A stretch of DNA of 64,000 nt from a bacterium (GCA_009918675.1 RGDM01000014.1:1-64000); one strand, 5' to 3'; positions 18,608-29,044 are shown, counted from the first letter of the stretch. The notes: a model not told the origin generated them from the letters alone. Program-made: numbers and translations.

Positions 18608-18663
18608 TGCACCTCTCTTCCGGTCACTGATAAAAATGAGGTGAACGTTGATGTGAGGTGCCC

Positions 18664-20427
18664 ATGATCAGCAGAGACAAAATTGATGTGCCCAAGTTCG
18701 CAGCACCTAATTTTGCACAACCCTCAACTGAACAGGTGGTTTCAACCCTGCTGATGAGTTTTGTGGAACGCAAAGTGAGTCCGCAAACCATTGCTGATGT
18801 TGTGCGCGCTCAAGTGACTGAAAACGGCATCAATGCCGATTCACTCAACCCTGCCACATGCAACGGCATTATTGAGGTTGTCACCACAGCTCCCAGCGTG
18901 GGCGACTGCACCGACCTGCTGTTCTTCATTGCAGGCCACAATCAATTTCCATCTGCGTTGTCCTCCAAAGCCGCCCTGGGCGGCCTGGCCTATCTGCTTC
19001 GTCGGGCACAAGTTTATCTGAATCACTCGGATGCACTGCTGCGTCGGCAGTATTTGAATACCATCGAAGGATTCGCCCAACAGGTGTTCAAGTTGATAGA
19101 AAATGAAAGTGCGGAGATTAATCACGCCGACAGACTGCGTCTCATTAACGTCGTTAAGACAAACGACCCAGCGCTCGTGCGCCTTTTCTCGGCCTCAGAC
19201 CAACTCAACAAGCTCAAGGAACATCTCCTGTCGCCCGTTGCAAGAATGACTGCAGCACTTGGCGGAGCAAGCACCTTGTCTGGAAAAGCAACCTCGCCCG
19301 ACCAAATCATTCAAGAAATTTCCACAACTGCGGATCACACCCTTGCACTCAAGGGAGTCTCAGCATTCAAACTCTCGTCGCAATTTGGCGGACACCTTTG
19401 GAAGCTTCACAATGCCGATGCCTGTCTTGCCTTTCTTGATGACGGTGCGATGTCAGTATTTCAGCTGAGCTTCTTCGCCGAATGGTTCTTTGACGGATTA
19501 TTTCGTGAAGCAGTGCTCAACCCTTCTGCGGAACAGGGCGTTTTGCAATTGATGCGGAGAATTCTCACCCAGAAAGCCGCAGACATGTCGATTGTCAAAG
19601 GGCTCGTGCGTTCTCTCCAGCGCGATTTTAGCCAGGTTCAGGTTGAATTCCAGAATCAGAATGCCGCGCCATCTGTTCTCAACAAAGCAACAGCGGTGGT
19701 CAATCAGTTCTTCTTAACCTTGCTTCCAGCAATCGAGCAAAATCAGCAACTGTACGCCCGCCAGTTCACTCCATGGGCACTTCAGCTGCCTGTTCATCCG
19801 CCAGAAACGCGCATCATCACCCGTGCACAATGGCAATGGCTGCGCACTCTGACTTCGCAAAAATGGGAAGAAGACCTCCGCGAACCACCCAATTGGATCA
19901 TCACCAACGCCAGTCGGTTTGCGGCCCACATGTTTTTGATGGCACCCAACTTTTGGTTACATGATTATGCAATTCAGCTCTTCGATAAACTTTACGTCGA
20001 AAGCCTCACTCCTCAATTCCAAATCAACAAACATCATGTTGAGTACGTTGAATTCCTGGTGCGCGCTTTGCGAAAGAAATCTCCGTTCTTTGCAAGCCGC
20101 CCGGAAACTCTCGCAGCTCTAAAAGCACTCGGTGTTGCAAGTCCGCATGAAGAACAACTCCTACAATTGGCGCTGACACGCGCCAAAATCAACGCACGCA
20201 GTGGTGGAGAATCTGCCAAAGAGCATGAGTTCTTGCTCGAGCTGTCGACGCACGGAGCTCAGAGTGAACACTATGGACAAAATCCAATTTCAAGAACACT
20301 AAACTTAATGATCCGTGCCGCGCGTGACAGCTCGCGGCAGCCGGCTTACGCGCGTATTCCCCAACCACCGGCTGCAACAACCGGAGTTGGCCACGGCGGA
20401 CGCTCAGGATTGGCGTCTACCACTTAA
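18664..20427 (+). CDS. Unrecognised 587-residue, mostly helical cytoplasmic protein
   Basis: The ATG at 18664 has GAGG five bases upstream. There is no signal peptide or membrane span. The sequence is alpha-helical in character, without repeats obvious by eye, and has Trp-rich patches (about 375-400: RAQWQWLRTL, QKWEEDLREPPNW). The last 40 residues are Pro/Gly/Ser-rich and look disordered. No known motif or domain is recognised. It sits 22 bp before the AsnB-type gene, which in turn overlaps a lipoprotein gene, so the three probably form one operon. A role linked to an amidation reaction is possible but unproven. Confidence 0.8.
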   Translation: MISRDKIDVPKFAAPNFAQPSTEQVVSTLLMSFVERKVSPQTIADVVRAQVTENGINADSLNPATCNGIIEVVTTAPSVGDCTDLLFFIAGHNQFPSALSSKAALGGLAYLLRRAQVYLNHSDALLRRQYLNTIEGFAQQVFKLIENESAEINHADRLRLINVVKTNDPALVRLFSASDQLNKLKEHLLSPVARMTAALGGASTLSGKATSPDQIIQEISTTADHTLALKGVSAFKLSSQFGGHLWKLHNADACLAFLDDGAMSVFQLSFFAEWFFDGLFREAVLNPSAEQGVLQLMRRILTQKAADMSIVKGLVRSLQRDFSQVQVEFQNQNAAPSVLNKATAVVNQFFLTLLPAIEQNQQLYARQFTPWALQLPVHPPETRIITRAQWQWLRTLTSQKWEEDLREPPNWIITNASRFAAHMFLMAPNFWLHDYAIQLFDKLYVESLTPQFQINKHHVEYVEFLVRALRKKSPFFASRPETLAALKALGVASPHEEQLLQLALTRAKINARSGGESAKEHEFLLELSTHGAQSEHYGQNPISRTLNLMIRAARDSSRQPAYARIPQPPAATTGVGHGGRSGLASTT

Positions 20428-20449
20428 GTGTAAAGGCTCAACCACCACC

Positions 20450-22603
20450 ATGTGCGGCTTTTCTGGTCTACTGACTGCGAATCGAAATCATTCGCTAGCG
20501 AGCGAATGGAAAGAAAAATTCGCTGAAGCGGCCCAACGCATCGCGCATCGTGGCAACGATGAAGCACGCCTTGTCCAATTCGCAGACGTTTCGCTTCATC
20601 ATTTCCGGCTTGCCTTTCAAGACATCGAGTCAGGGCGACAGCCGATGCTGTCTGCTGACGGCCGCTTGGCTATCACCTTCAATGGCGAAATTTATAATCA
20701 CTTTGAGCTTCGCAAGATTCTTGAAAAAAAACACGGAAAACGAGAGTGGCGCACACTCAGTGACACCGAGACGATTGTTGAAGGCTGGGCTCTGGAGGGC
20801 AATGCATTTGCCGACCAACTCGAAGGAGAATTTGCTTTTGTCATTGTCCGCACCGACGGCTCGGAATGCTTTGCTGCGCGCGACACCTTCGGTGTCAAGC
20901 CACTTTTCATTGCTCTTGCGGACTGCAACACGCGCATGTTCTCATGTGCTCGACCCATCTACCAATTGCAATCGCCAGTGATTGCCTTTGCCAGCGAAAT
21001 GAAGGCTCTCCCGTGCAAAAAAAACTGGAATCGAGATGGCGCACTTCGCCAGTTTGTTGGTCTTTTTGAGCCCATTTGCACCCCATATGAAAACATCATT
21101 CAATGCCCTCCGGGTGGTCGCTTGCACGGTCAACGCTTGCGCAGCCCTGATAGTGAAGGTGTCTTTAATATCTACGTTAGCACCCGCACTCAACCTATTC
21201 GGCGCATCAATAAATCGGCGTTTTGGAGCGAACCAACACTTACAGAAAAACTCAAAGAGCTTCGCAACGCGCTGTCACACTCCGTGGAAGAACGCTTGCT
21301 TTCAGATGTCGAGCTGGGAGTTTACCAAAGCGGCGGAATCGATTCCAAAGCTGTTGCCTTTGAACTCGCAGCAGCACTTCAGAGACGTGAATCGCCTTGG
21401 TTGAAGGAAAAGCTCAAATCATTCACAGTTGGTTTCGCCGCACTTGGCTATGATGAAAGCGAGGAAGCTATTGCATTTTCGCGTCATCTGGGCTTTCAAC
21501 CACACCTTCTGCGCTTAAGTTCTTCGGCTTTGAGTTACTCATATCCTCATGCAGTGAATATTTCTGAAAACATCCAACCGTTCACCAACGGAGCGGCCAA
21601 ATGGTGGCTCAGTCTATTCGCACGACAATACGTCCCGGGTGTTTTAACCGGCGATGGCGCTGATGAACTCCTCTGCGGATATCCAAGTTTCAGGTATTGC
21701 GCGTGGTGGGCATTCTCGCAACGCGGACGCAAAACGGATGTGCCTCTCGGTGGTCGGTGGCGCGACGACCTGTATATCAAAAAATTTGCTGAACAGTCGC
21801 GTGATCCTTGGCTTGCTGGCAGTAGCGCTGAAGGAAGTGGCGAAGACTTCGAACTCAGTCTTGCATTGTGGGGTGTTCCCCACCCCTTGTTCGGGCAGAT
21901 CTTCACAATCACTGAATCAATTTTGGGCCGAGAAGAAGCTCAACTGTGGTTATCGTCGCAAGGCCCTTCGCTGCGCAGCTGGTTCCAACTTGGGCTGGAC
22001 AATGTCTGGAATGTCGATGATTCATTCCTGAAAAATCCAGAAAATGCGCTTGTCGTCTGGCAGAATTATTTTTGCCATACACACCTGCCCGTGCAGATTC
22101 TCAATTGGGTTGGTGATCGCATGGAAATGGCCAATACACTCGAAGGACGCACGCCATTCCTCTCGGGCGCTCTTCGGAACTTAGTGGCAAACTTACCCGA
22201 TATTGCTCTCATTCAAGGTTTTCTCGACAAATCAATTCTCCGCAAAGCCTATGTAAGCCAATTCCCACGCCAGTTCGCGCTGACACCGAAAAAACAATTC
22301 AACGCGCCATTCATCAACCTGTCCCAATTATTCCATGAATACGACGCAGAGAACCTCCTCCAGAAAATGGGACTTACCAACAACAGTGCCCGTGTTGCAT
22401 CTGCGCTGTTGAAAAACTCAAATCAAAACACAAATGAATTGTCGTCAGCTTCTGAGCGTTACGCTCACACGCATAAACTCTCTTCGTTGCAAACCCTGAT
22501 CTGCGCGGCAATCGTCCAGCGCAGTTTAGTTGAAGAAAACTCAGCCAAACGCGATACACACTTTGAACAGGAAATCATTGCGCAAGGAGGTCCCGTCTCA
22601 TGA
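20450..22603 (+). CDS. Glutamine-dependent asparagine synthetase-type amidotransferase (AsnB family)
   Basis: The ATG gives C2 as the N-terminal nucleophile (MCGFSG), which fixes the start. The glutaminase domain (1-230) has RLAFQDIESGRQPM, FNGEIYNH, SDTETIVEG and DTFGVKPLF. The synthetase domain has the PP-loop YQSGGIDSKAV, TGDGADELLCGY and the C-terminal DRMEMANTLEGRTPFL. At 717 residues it is longer than typical AsnB (about 550-650), with an extra segment of about 20 residues around 165-185 and long inserts after 430. It may make asparagine or amidate another carboxylate. The neighbours, an unknown protein and a coupled lipoprotein, do not resemble amino-acid biosynthesis. Confidence 0.88.
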   Translation: MCGFSGLLTANRNHSLASEWKEKFAEAAQRIAHRGNDEARLVQFADVSLHHFRLAFQDIESGRQPMLSADGRLAITFNGEIYNHFELRKILEKKHGKREWRTLSDTETIVEGWALEGNAFADQLEGEFAFVIVRTDGSECFAARDTFGVKPLFIALADCNTRMFSCARPIYQLQSPVIAFASEMKALPCKKNWNRDGALRQFVGLFEPICTPYENIIQCPPGGRLHGQRLRSPDSEGVFNIYVSTRTQPIRRINKSAFWSEPTLTEKLKELRNALSHSVEERLLSDVELGVYQSGGIDSKAVAFELAAALQRRESPWLKEKLKSFTVGFAALGYDESEEAIAFSRHLGFQPHLLRLSSSALSYSYPHAVNISENIQPFTNGAAKWWLSLFARQYVPGVLTGDGADELLCGYPSFRYCAWWAFSQRGRKTDVPLGGRWRDDLYIKKFAEQSRDPWLAGSSAEGSGEDFELSLALWGVPHPLFGQIFTITESILGREEAQLWLSSQGPSLRSWFQLGLDNVWNVDDSFLKNPENALVVWQNYFCHTHLPVQILNWVGDRMEMANTLEGRTPFLSGALRNLVANLPDIALIQGFLDKSILRKAYVSQFPRQFALTPKKQFNAPFINLSQLFHEYDAENLLQKMGLTNNSARVASALLKNSNQNTNELSSASERYAHTHKLSSLQTLICAAIVQRSLVEENSAKRDTHFEQEIIAQGGPVS

Positions 22604-23103
22604 CTCATAAGTTCTTCCCACGTTCTGCGCTCCGCATCGCCCAATTGGCAATAACCCTACTCTTTGCCTGTGTTGCCTGTGGTCCAAAAGACTCTGTTGA
22701 AGACAACGAAACACCAACCGAACCAGTGAAGAATGACACCCGGACACGTCTCACAGGTGGACAAACGGTTGGGGGCAGCGTGCAAAGTTATTGCCGCGTT
22801 CCTCTCGATTTGGGCACAGTCGTTGATCCAAAAAGGCCTGGACTCATGCAAGTTGTTCTCACCAGCGCGATCGACAGCCGCTGCGGCAGTAAATCACAAG
22901 CAAGAATTTCCATTCGCTCGCGCCAGAAATTAACCCTCGTCGGACGCTTTTATTGCAACAGTGGTTCACAGTTGAACGAACAAATTTGCACCACTTCTGC
23001 ACAGGATATCCTCTCCCAGCAAAAGACCACTATCGCGGTTGCCGTTGTTGCCGAAGACACCCTCCGCAGCGTCGATCTCGAAGCCACAGCTGAGCTTTTC
23101 TGA
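22600..23103 (+). CDS. Small lipoprotein translationally coupled to the AsnB-type gene
   Basis: The 167-residue product begins with a basic n-region and a hydrophobic core ending in FACVAC. Its ATG overlaps the upstream stop (ATGA), and a strong AAGGAGG lies just upstream inside that gene. The mature part has four to five further cysteines (SYCRV, SRCGS, FYCNS, QICTT), suggesting a disulphide-bonded domain. It is followed by a possible short terminator region before the YceI gene. No family is recognised. Confidence 0.75.
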   Translation: MTHKFFPRSALRIAQLAITLLFACVACGPKDSVEDNETPTEPVKNDTRTRLTGGQTVGGSVQSYCRVPLDLGTVVDPKRPGLMQVVLTSAIDSRCGSKSQARISIRSRQKLTLVGRFYCNSGSQLNEQICTTSAQDILSQQKTTIAVAVVAEDTLRSVDLEATAELF

Positions 23104-23185
23104 TCCAATCCCCGACAAGGGCTTGCCAATTTAAAAAATGGCAGCATAATCTTCCGTGCACGTGAATTGTGCACTGGAGGTACCT

Positions 23186-23794
23186 ATGTTGCGTAAAACT
23201 TCATTCGCGTTGGCACTTGTGGCCACTCCCGCATTCGCTTCAACCTGGACAGTCGACCCTGTTCACTCAAATATTGGCTTCACTGTGCGTCACCTGGTCA
23301 CCAAGGTGAACGGTAGCTTCAATGAATTCGAAGGCAATGTTCAGTTTGACGACAAAAAGCCTGAGGCAAGCAAAGTTAACGTGACGGTGAAAACCGAAAG
23401 CATCTTTACTGCAAACCAACAACGCGATGAGCACCTCCGCTCAGCCGATTTCTTCGACACCAAAAAGTTCCCAACCGCGACCTTTGAGAGCGGAAAAGTT
23501 GCTGCACTTGGCAAAGGCCAATTCAAGATCGACGGCACCCTCTCGCTGCATGGCGTCACCAAACCGGTCACGCTCGAAGTTGAGTATTTGGGAACCGCCA
23601 AAGACATGTACGGCAACACCCGCGGCGGCTTTACAGCCAAAACCAAAATCAGCCGCAAGGAATTCGGTCTGACTTGGAACAAATTGACTGAAGCTGGCAA
23701 CGTTGTGGTTGGGGACGATGTTGAAATGAATCTCAACATCGCCGCAATCGAGGTAAAGCCACAAGAAGCGAAAAAAGAAACAAAGCCAAAGTAA
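23186..23794 (+). CDS. YceI-family periplasmic protein
   Basis: The ATG at 23186 (GGAGG upstream) gives 202 residues with a cleavable signal peptide ending PAFAS. The lipocalin-like YceI domain spans most of the mature part: WTVDPVHSNIGFTVRHL, QRDEHLRSADFFDTKKFP, FESGKV, LSLHGVTKPVTLEVEY and ISRKEFGLTWN. YceI proteins bind isoprenoid lipids such as polyisoprenoid quinones. The C-terminus is a Lys/Glu-rich tail of about 15 residues. It appears to be a single-gene unit. Confidence 0.93.
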   Translation: MLRKTSFALALVATPAFASTWTVDPVHSNIGFTVRHLVTKVNGSFNEFEGNVQFDDKKPEASKVNVTVKTESIFTANQQRDEHLRSADFFDTKKFPTATFESGKVAALGKGQFKIDGTLSLHGVTKPVTLEVEYLGTAKDMYGNTRGGFTAKTKISRKEFGLTWNKLTEAGNVVVGDDVEMNLNIAAIEVKPQEAKKETKPK

Positions 23795-23934
23795 CAGAAA
23801 CAGACATTTGAGCCTAAAAAGGGTGGCCAACTGAGACAAAGTTGAGGCACCCTTCTCTTTTGCCTGGTCAGCTTTTTGGCTCTTTCAAATCCCCTATTTC
23901 AAAGAGAAAATACCAAGGCTCTGAGGGGGATTCC

Positions 23935-26900
23935 GTGCGAAATATCATCGAAAAAATGAGAGTCAACTTGCTTCAGACGACAAAAGCAAGCCTGCTTCCC
24001 TGGCTTCTTTTTGGATGCACGGTTTTAACGTTCATGTCGTTTATCTTGAGCCTGCAGCGCGAATACGACGTCAATTCGAATTTGCAGAAACTCAAAGATG
24101 ACAAAGAGATCATCACTCTCGATGAATGGCAGGCGCTTCCTTTCCATTGCCCTCAATTTGCTGAAAGCCTCGAAAGTTGCAGCCCACTCAGTGCCGCAGA
24201 AACCACCGTAACATTCCCGCGCACAACTCATTTTTTTGCGTCGATCATGAAAGATCTCAGCAAAACCACTGGCTCGCAAGTGACGCCAAATGCGGCGCGA
24301 CTCACCTATCGTTTCAAAATCAACGAACTTGATTGGATGACACCTGTCAAAGGGCAAAAACTCTATTTCAGCCTGGTGGTTCCTCGGACATCGCAAAACT
24401 TTCTTTCGGTCTACAGCAATCCTGAATTTCCATGGCAGCACAGCGGACGATTGATCAACGCTGTATCGAACTTTACGAATCAGAATCTCGCAGCCAAGGG
24501 TGCAATCACATTGGAATTCATTGCATATGATTATAAAGGTTATTTTGGCCCTTCAACGCTGCCCATTGCGCTCATGAAACCAAGCAGGACGACAACTTTC
24601 ATAGCGCTCCTGCAGCAAATTCAATCTTCAACAATTCCAGTCACACTGCTGTCACTCATTCTTCCCGTCTTGGCAGCTGCGATGGCAATTATCCTCGATG
24701 GCAGCAAGGTGATGTTTAACATCAGCATATACTCTTTCTTACGCGGCCTCGAAGCACTTCTCGCGCATACTGCCAATACCAGCGACGGACGTGGCGTTTC
24801 CTTCTTAGGTTTTGCTATCCAAGCTCAGTCACTGAAAATCGCTTTAATTGCGACGATCGCTCTCACTTTATCATCATTATCGTTCGTTATATCGGCGCTC
24901 ATCGTTGATCCAGGGTCACGGCTTGCACAGAAGAAAACACAGTTCATCTCTTCATTCATCTGCGCTGCAGCTTTGATAGCACTCATTTTCCCGCTGCATG
25001 CCGATAAAGCACTTACCTTTAAACTTGAACGCAGCAGCGATCTCATCATCGGTGGGGCAACCCTCGTTTTGGCCAGCATTTCATTATTTCTTCACAATCG
25101 GAACAAATCACAAGCTGATCACCTGCCAAGCCTCGACGTCGACAACGCTCGAGCGCTTTTTGATCCGACACATTTTTTCACCTTCCGAACCTTGTTGATC
25201 ACCGGAACGACACTGCTGATGGCGTTTGCTTCGTACAAGGACCTGCGTGGAGGATCGACAGGAACTATCGCCTATCAACCCTTGGACTGGCGACAAATCC
25301 TATTGGTTCCCGTGCTTCTCTTGTGCGCAATTTTGGGAGTTGGAAGTGTCACCCAGAAAATGAGTGAATATGCGCGGATGATGCGCCGGCGTGTCGAGCA
25401 ACTCATGGTCGGCAGCAGAACACTTGCAAGCTCGAAAAAACATGCAGACGCAGTTCATGCAGCGCTGAAAATTCTCGCGCGAGAAATAGAAGTTCTTTCT
25501 GGTGCAAAAGCAGAAGTTATTTTGCCCTCTGGTGGACCGCGCAAAATACATTTCTACAAATTTATTTTAGGACAGACTCATGAAAATGATGAAATTGCAG
25601 CACCAGAAGTCCGCGACGGAGTTCCACCCCTTGCCGACGCAAATCAATATCTCATCAACGGAAAAGTTCTTTCTCTGAACCTCTTCCAAGAGAATCGCTG
25701 GCTCGGTTTGGTTGCTATCCAGTCAACCGACCCACTGGTCATCAACCAAGAGGAACGTCATTTCATTCAGGTCACTCAACAAACACTGTGTCTCACTCTC
25801 GATAATCTCACAGCCCTCACGGAGCTCAGACGTGCTGACAAACTGAAAGATGACTTTCTTGCAAACACCTCACACGAACTCCGAACTCCTCTGCACGGAA
25901 TTGTTGGCCTTGCAGAAACCCTTCTTGCAGGGGCAGAGGGAAATCTTTCTGGCAAACTCAGAGAGAATCTCAACCTCATTGCCATTTCTGGTCGGCGTCT
26001 AACCAACCTTGTCAACGATTTACTCGATTTTTCCCAAATCAAACAGCACGAATTGAAGTTACGCATTTCGACTGTTGAACTCCGTCCCATGGTGCAAGTT
26101 ATTCTTGCCCTCAGCGAGCCTCTGATTGGCGGAAAACCGATTGATTTACACAACAACATCGAACCAAATCTGCCTCTGCTTTCATGCGACGAGGCTCGCT
26201 TGCAGCAAATTTTGCAGAACCTCATTGGCAATGCAGTCAAATTCACACATGCAGGACACGTCACCATCTCGGCTGGCGTTGAGGGCCGGAACGTGCGCAT
26301 TTCAGTCAGAGATACGGGCATTGGCATTGACGCCGCAAAGCGCCAACGCATTTTCAATTCTTTCGAGCAGGCAGAAGGAAGCATCAACCGCATCTATGGT
26401 GGAACTGGTTTGGGCTTAACCATCACCAAGCAGCTTGTCGAACTTCACGGTGGAAACATTCATGTTGAATCGCAGCCTGGAGTTGGATCAGACTTTTCTT
26501 TTACTATCCCCATTGCAGATTCTTCAGCTGAAGCGAATTCAGCGAAATCGAGCGCAACCAACGCAGGCCCCTTGGGAAGACCAAGAATACTTGAATCCAA
26601 TCAGCAGTGGTGGGAGATTGACGACCCCGAGGAGAAGAATTCCCATCCACAAATCAAACTCTCATCCAAATCCGGTGGATATAAAGTCCTTATCATCGAT
26701 GACGAGGCCATCAATCGGCAGGTTCTACAAAATCAACTTCAAAACGAAGATTACCAAATCTTTCTTGCACAGGATGGCCCTTCTGCACTTGCATTAATGC
26801 GCGAAACCAAACCAGATCTCGTGCTGCTCGATCTTATGATGCCACGCATGTCTGGGCTTGAGGTTCTGGCTGAAATCCGAAAACAATATCAAACTGCTGA

Positions 26901-27915
26901 ACTGCCGGTTATTATTCTCACAGCAAAAAATCAAATCAGCGATCTCATCACTTGCTTTTCTGATGGCGCGAATGATTTTCTTATGAAGCCATTTTCGCAG
27001 TCGGAATTGTTGGCGCGCATGCGCAATCATCTGCAGATCAGCAAAGTTCATGGTGCTTACTCGCGCTTTATTCCGCAAGATCTCCTGCAACTCCTTGGCC
27101 GAGAGTCGATTGTTGACGTTAGGCTGGGAGATCAAGTGCTTCGAGAAATGGCGGTCATGTTCCTCGACATCCGCCAATTCTCAAAGCTCTCTGAGGGTAT
27201 GACACCAAAAGAGAATTTCGATTTCCTGAACAGTTACTTTGCAACAGTCAATCCGATTATCCGCAACAATGCCGGATTCATCGATAAGTATATTGGCGAT
27301 TCGGTGATGGCCCTGTTCCCCAACCGAACTGACGATGCCCTGCAAGCCGGACTCGATCTGCTGAGCGAGCTTGAAAAATACAACAATAGCCGAAGGAGTT
27401 CTTTCCAAGCCCCTATCAGTATCGGCTTGGGAGTGCATTTCGGGCCACTGATGCTGGGCACACTCGGAAATGAAGAGCGGATGGAAGGAACAGTGATCTC
27501 TGAAAGTGTTAACTTGGCATCGAGACTTGAGAGCATGACTAAAATGTTCTCAGTCAATCTCATCACCAGCCAAGATTCAATCATTCTGACGCAGAATCCA
27601 AAGCAGTTTAATTTCCGTTCGCTTGGCAAAGTGCGCCCTCAGGGTTTCACCCGCGCACTCAACATTGTGGAAGTCTTTAATGCAGACCACCCACATGTGC
27701 GAGAGATGAAAATCAAGACTCTTGAACGACACGAAAACACCCTGCGTGCATTCCAGGCAGGGCAGTGGGAAGTCGCCATTGAAGGTTGGAAAAAGATTCT
27801 CGATGAGAATCCGGCAGACCGTGTTGCAGCACTTTATATGGATAGGGCAGCCAGATACCATCACGCACCGCCCTCAGAACCTTGGGACGGAGTCTTTGAT
27901 ATGCGCGCGCGTTGA
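23935..27915 (+). CDS. Hybrid histidine kinase-receiver-class III nucleotide cyclase
   Basis: A GTG at 23935 preceded by GAGGGGG gives 1326 residues. An N-terminal span, a periplasmic region (about 40-225) and a cluster of about seven hydrophobic segments (about 225-490) form the sensor module. Then come a GAF-like region, HisKA (H647 in SHELRTPLHG), HATPase_c (GTGLGLTITKQL), a receiver with D966 in VLLDLMMP, and a class III cyclase. D1078 (MFLDIRQF) and D1122 (KYIGDSVMAL) are the two metal aspartates, and SVNLASRLE gives the Asn/Arg pair. A KYIGD lysine favours ATP. It probably links a membrane signal to cAMP or cGMP. It has no adjacent partner gene. Confidence 0.9.
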   Translation: MRNIIEKMRVNLLQTTKASLLPWLLFGCTVLTFMSFILSLQREYDVNSNLQKLKDDKEIITLDEWQALPFHCPQFAESLESCSPLSAAETTVTFPRTTHFFASIMKDLSKTTGSQVTPNAARLTYRFKINELDWMTPVKGQKLYFSLVVPRTSQNFLSVYSNPEFPWQHSGRLINAVSNFTNQNLAAKGAITLEFIAYDYKGYFGPSTLPIALMKPSRTTTFIALLQQIQSSTIPVTLLSLILPVLAAAMAIILDGSKVMFNISIYSFLRGLEALLAHTANTSDGRGVSFLGFAIQAQSLKIALIATIALTLSSLSFVISALIVDPGSRLAQKKTQFISSFICAAALIALIFPLHADKALTFKLERSSDLIIGGATLVLASISLFLHNRNKSQADHLPSLDVDNARALFDPTHFFTFRTLLITGTTLLMAFASYKDLRGGSTGTIAYQPLDWRQILLVPVLLLCAILGVGSVTQKMSEYARMMRRRVEQLMVGSRTLASSKKHADAVHAALKILAREIEVLSGAKAEVILPSGGPRKIHFYKFILGQTHENDEIAAPEVRDGVPPLADANQYLINGKVLSLNLFQENRWLGLVAIQSTDPLVINQEERHFIQVTQQTLCLTLDNLTALTELRRADKLKDDFLANTSHELRTPLHGIVGLAETLLAGAEGNLSGKLRENLNLIAISGRRLTNLVNDLLDFSQIKQHELKLRISTVELRPMVQVILALSEPLIGGKPIDLHNNIEPNLPLLSCDEARLQQILQNLIGNAVKFTHAGHVTISAGVEGRNVRISVRDTGIGIDAAKRQRIFNSFEQAEGSINRIYGGTGLGLTITKQLVELHGGNIHVESQPGVGSDFSFTIPIADSSAEANSAKSSATNAGPLGRPRILESNQQWWEIDDPEEKNSHPQIKLSSKSGGYKVLIIDDEAINRQVLQNQLQNEDYQIFLAQDGPSALALMRETKPDLVLLDLMMPRMSGLEVLAEIRKQYQTAELPVIILTAKNQISDLITCFSDGANDFLMKPFSQSELLARMRNHLQISKVHGAYSRFIPQDLLQLLGRESIVDVRLGDQVLREMAVMFLDIRQFSKLSEGMTPKENFDFLNSYFATVNPIIRNNAGFIDKYIGDSVMALFPNRTDDALQAGLDLLSELEKYNNSRRSSFQAPISIGLGVHFGPLMLGTLGNEERMEGTVISESVNLASRLESMTKMFSVNLITSQDSIILTQNPKQFNFRSLGKVRPQGFTRALNIVEVFNADHPHVREMKIKTLERHENTLRAFQAGQWEVAIEGWKKILDENPADRVAALYMDRAARYHHAPPSEPWDGVFDMRAR

Positions 27916-27964
27916 ATTACACTGGTCCACGTAAAAAAACGCAGGACCATTGGGAGCACTGAAC

Positions 27965-29044
27965 GTGAGAAAAATTATCCAAACCTCATTCGTCATGTTG
28001 GCAACACTCTCGGCTCAACAAGCGTTGGCAGCAGAATGCGGTGGCTTTAGCGGACAGGCTATCAATGCTGTCGCATGCGCCGACCCAACCTCTGCTCGTT
28101 TTCTCGCCCGCACCGCCAAAGCAATCAAGATGCTCGAGCGAGTGATTCCCACCGGCGCGCGGCCGGCTCTGCGCAGTCATCAAAATAAGTGGGAGCTGTT
28201 TGCCGATGCCTGGCTCGCTTCAAATCAAACGGCAGGCTCGAGCTCTGGTCCACTCACCAGCCGCTGCTCTTCTCCACGCGCTCTGCTTTTTCAGCGCATG
28301 GACACAATTGAAAAAGCCATAGCAACGGTGCGTGAAACAAAACCCAAAAGCGTTGATCTTTGCTACGACAATGCTGCTTGTCTTGAACCCGGCGCAACCA
28401 ACACGGAAATGATCTGTGAAACAATTCATCTCGGCATTGAAGGTGTTCCCGCCAATGCAGAAGCAATTGTGGTTAATCTGCTTGGACAATGGGTTGCGCA
28501 GGGCCGCCCATTTGAAACCCATATTATTAAATCAAGCCGCAATCAGGAGCCCTGTGAAACCGTTTCTGAAAACACGATGGTGGAATACATCCGTGGCGGG
28601 TTCGTGACCGTTCGGACGCGGCAAGGAGACACCTGCAATCCACAGGCCGGAAGTGAACAAATTGCAACCTACGACCTTCGCTCCGGTCGGGCACTGACAA
28701 TTGCTGATTTTGCGAATTCGCCAGCTGAACTCTTAGCAATTTTGCGCAAACGCAAAGAAGGCGATGTGCTGCAATCTTTGTTGCGTCTGCAAATCAATGG
28801 CGACAAAACACGTGCCAATATTGAGCCTGCTGAATGTGCACAGCTTCCGTTCACAACATTGAATGACGTCAATGTTCATTTCACTAGCGACGGGCTACGC
28901 ATCAACAAACTTTTCAAAAAAACGTCGCGCGAGTTGGCCTCATGTCAGTTCAAAGTTGAAGAGGGTCTTTCACCCTCTGCAGTGGCACAGTTATTGAAAG
29001 GGAAATCGACTCCCGCCAGCGCACTGCTCCGCTACATCAAGTAA
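27965..29044 (+). CDS. Secreted protein with weak DUF3298/RsiV-like features
   Basis: A GTG start at 27965 (GGGAG eight bases upstream) gives 359 residues with a signal peptide ending QQALAA. The mature part has eight or more cysteines. The segment ATYDLRSGRALTIADF followed by LAILRKRKEGDVLQSLLRLQ resembles the core of DUF3298-type periplasmic domains, but the match is by eye only. It is followed after 32 bp by an interrupted barrel-like gene on the same strand, so the two may be co-transcribed. Function unknown. Confidence 0.7.
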   Translation: MRKIIQTSFVMLATLSAQQALAAECGGFSGQAINAVACADPTSARFLARTAKAIKMLERVIPTGARPALRSHQNKWELFADAWLASNQTAGSSSGPLTSRCSSPRALLFQRMDTIEKAIATVRETKPKSVDLCYDNAACLEPGATNTEMICETIHLGIEGVPANAEAIVVNLLGQWVAQGRPFETHIIKSSRNQEPCETVSENTMVEYIRGGFVTVRTRQGDTCNPQAGSEQIATYDLRSGRALTIADFANSPAELLAILRKRKEGDVLQSLLRLQINGDKTRANIEPAECAQLPFTTLNDVNVHFTSDGLRINKLFKKTSRELASCQFKVEEGLSPSAVAQLLKGKSTPASALLRYIK

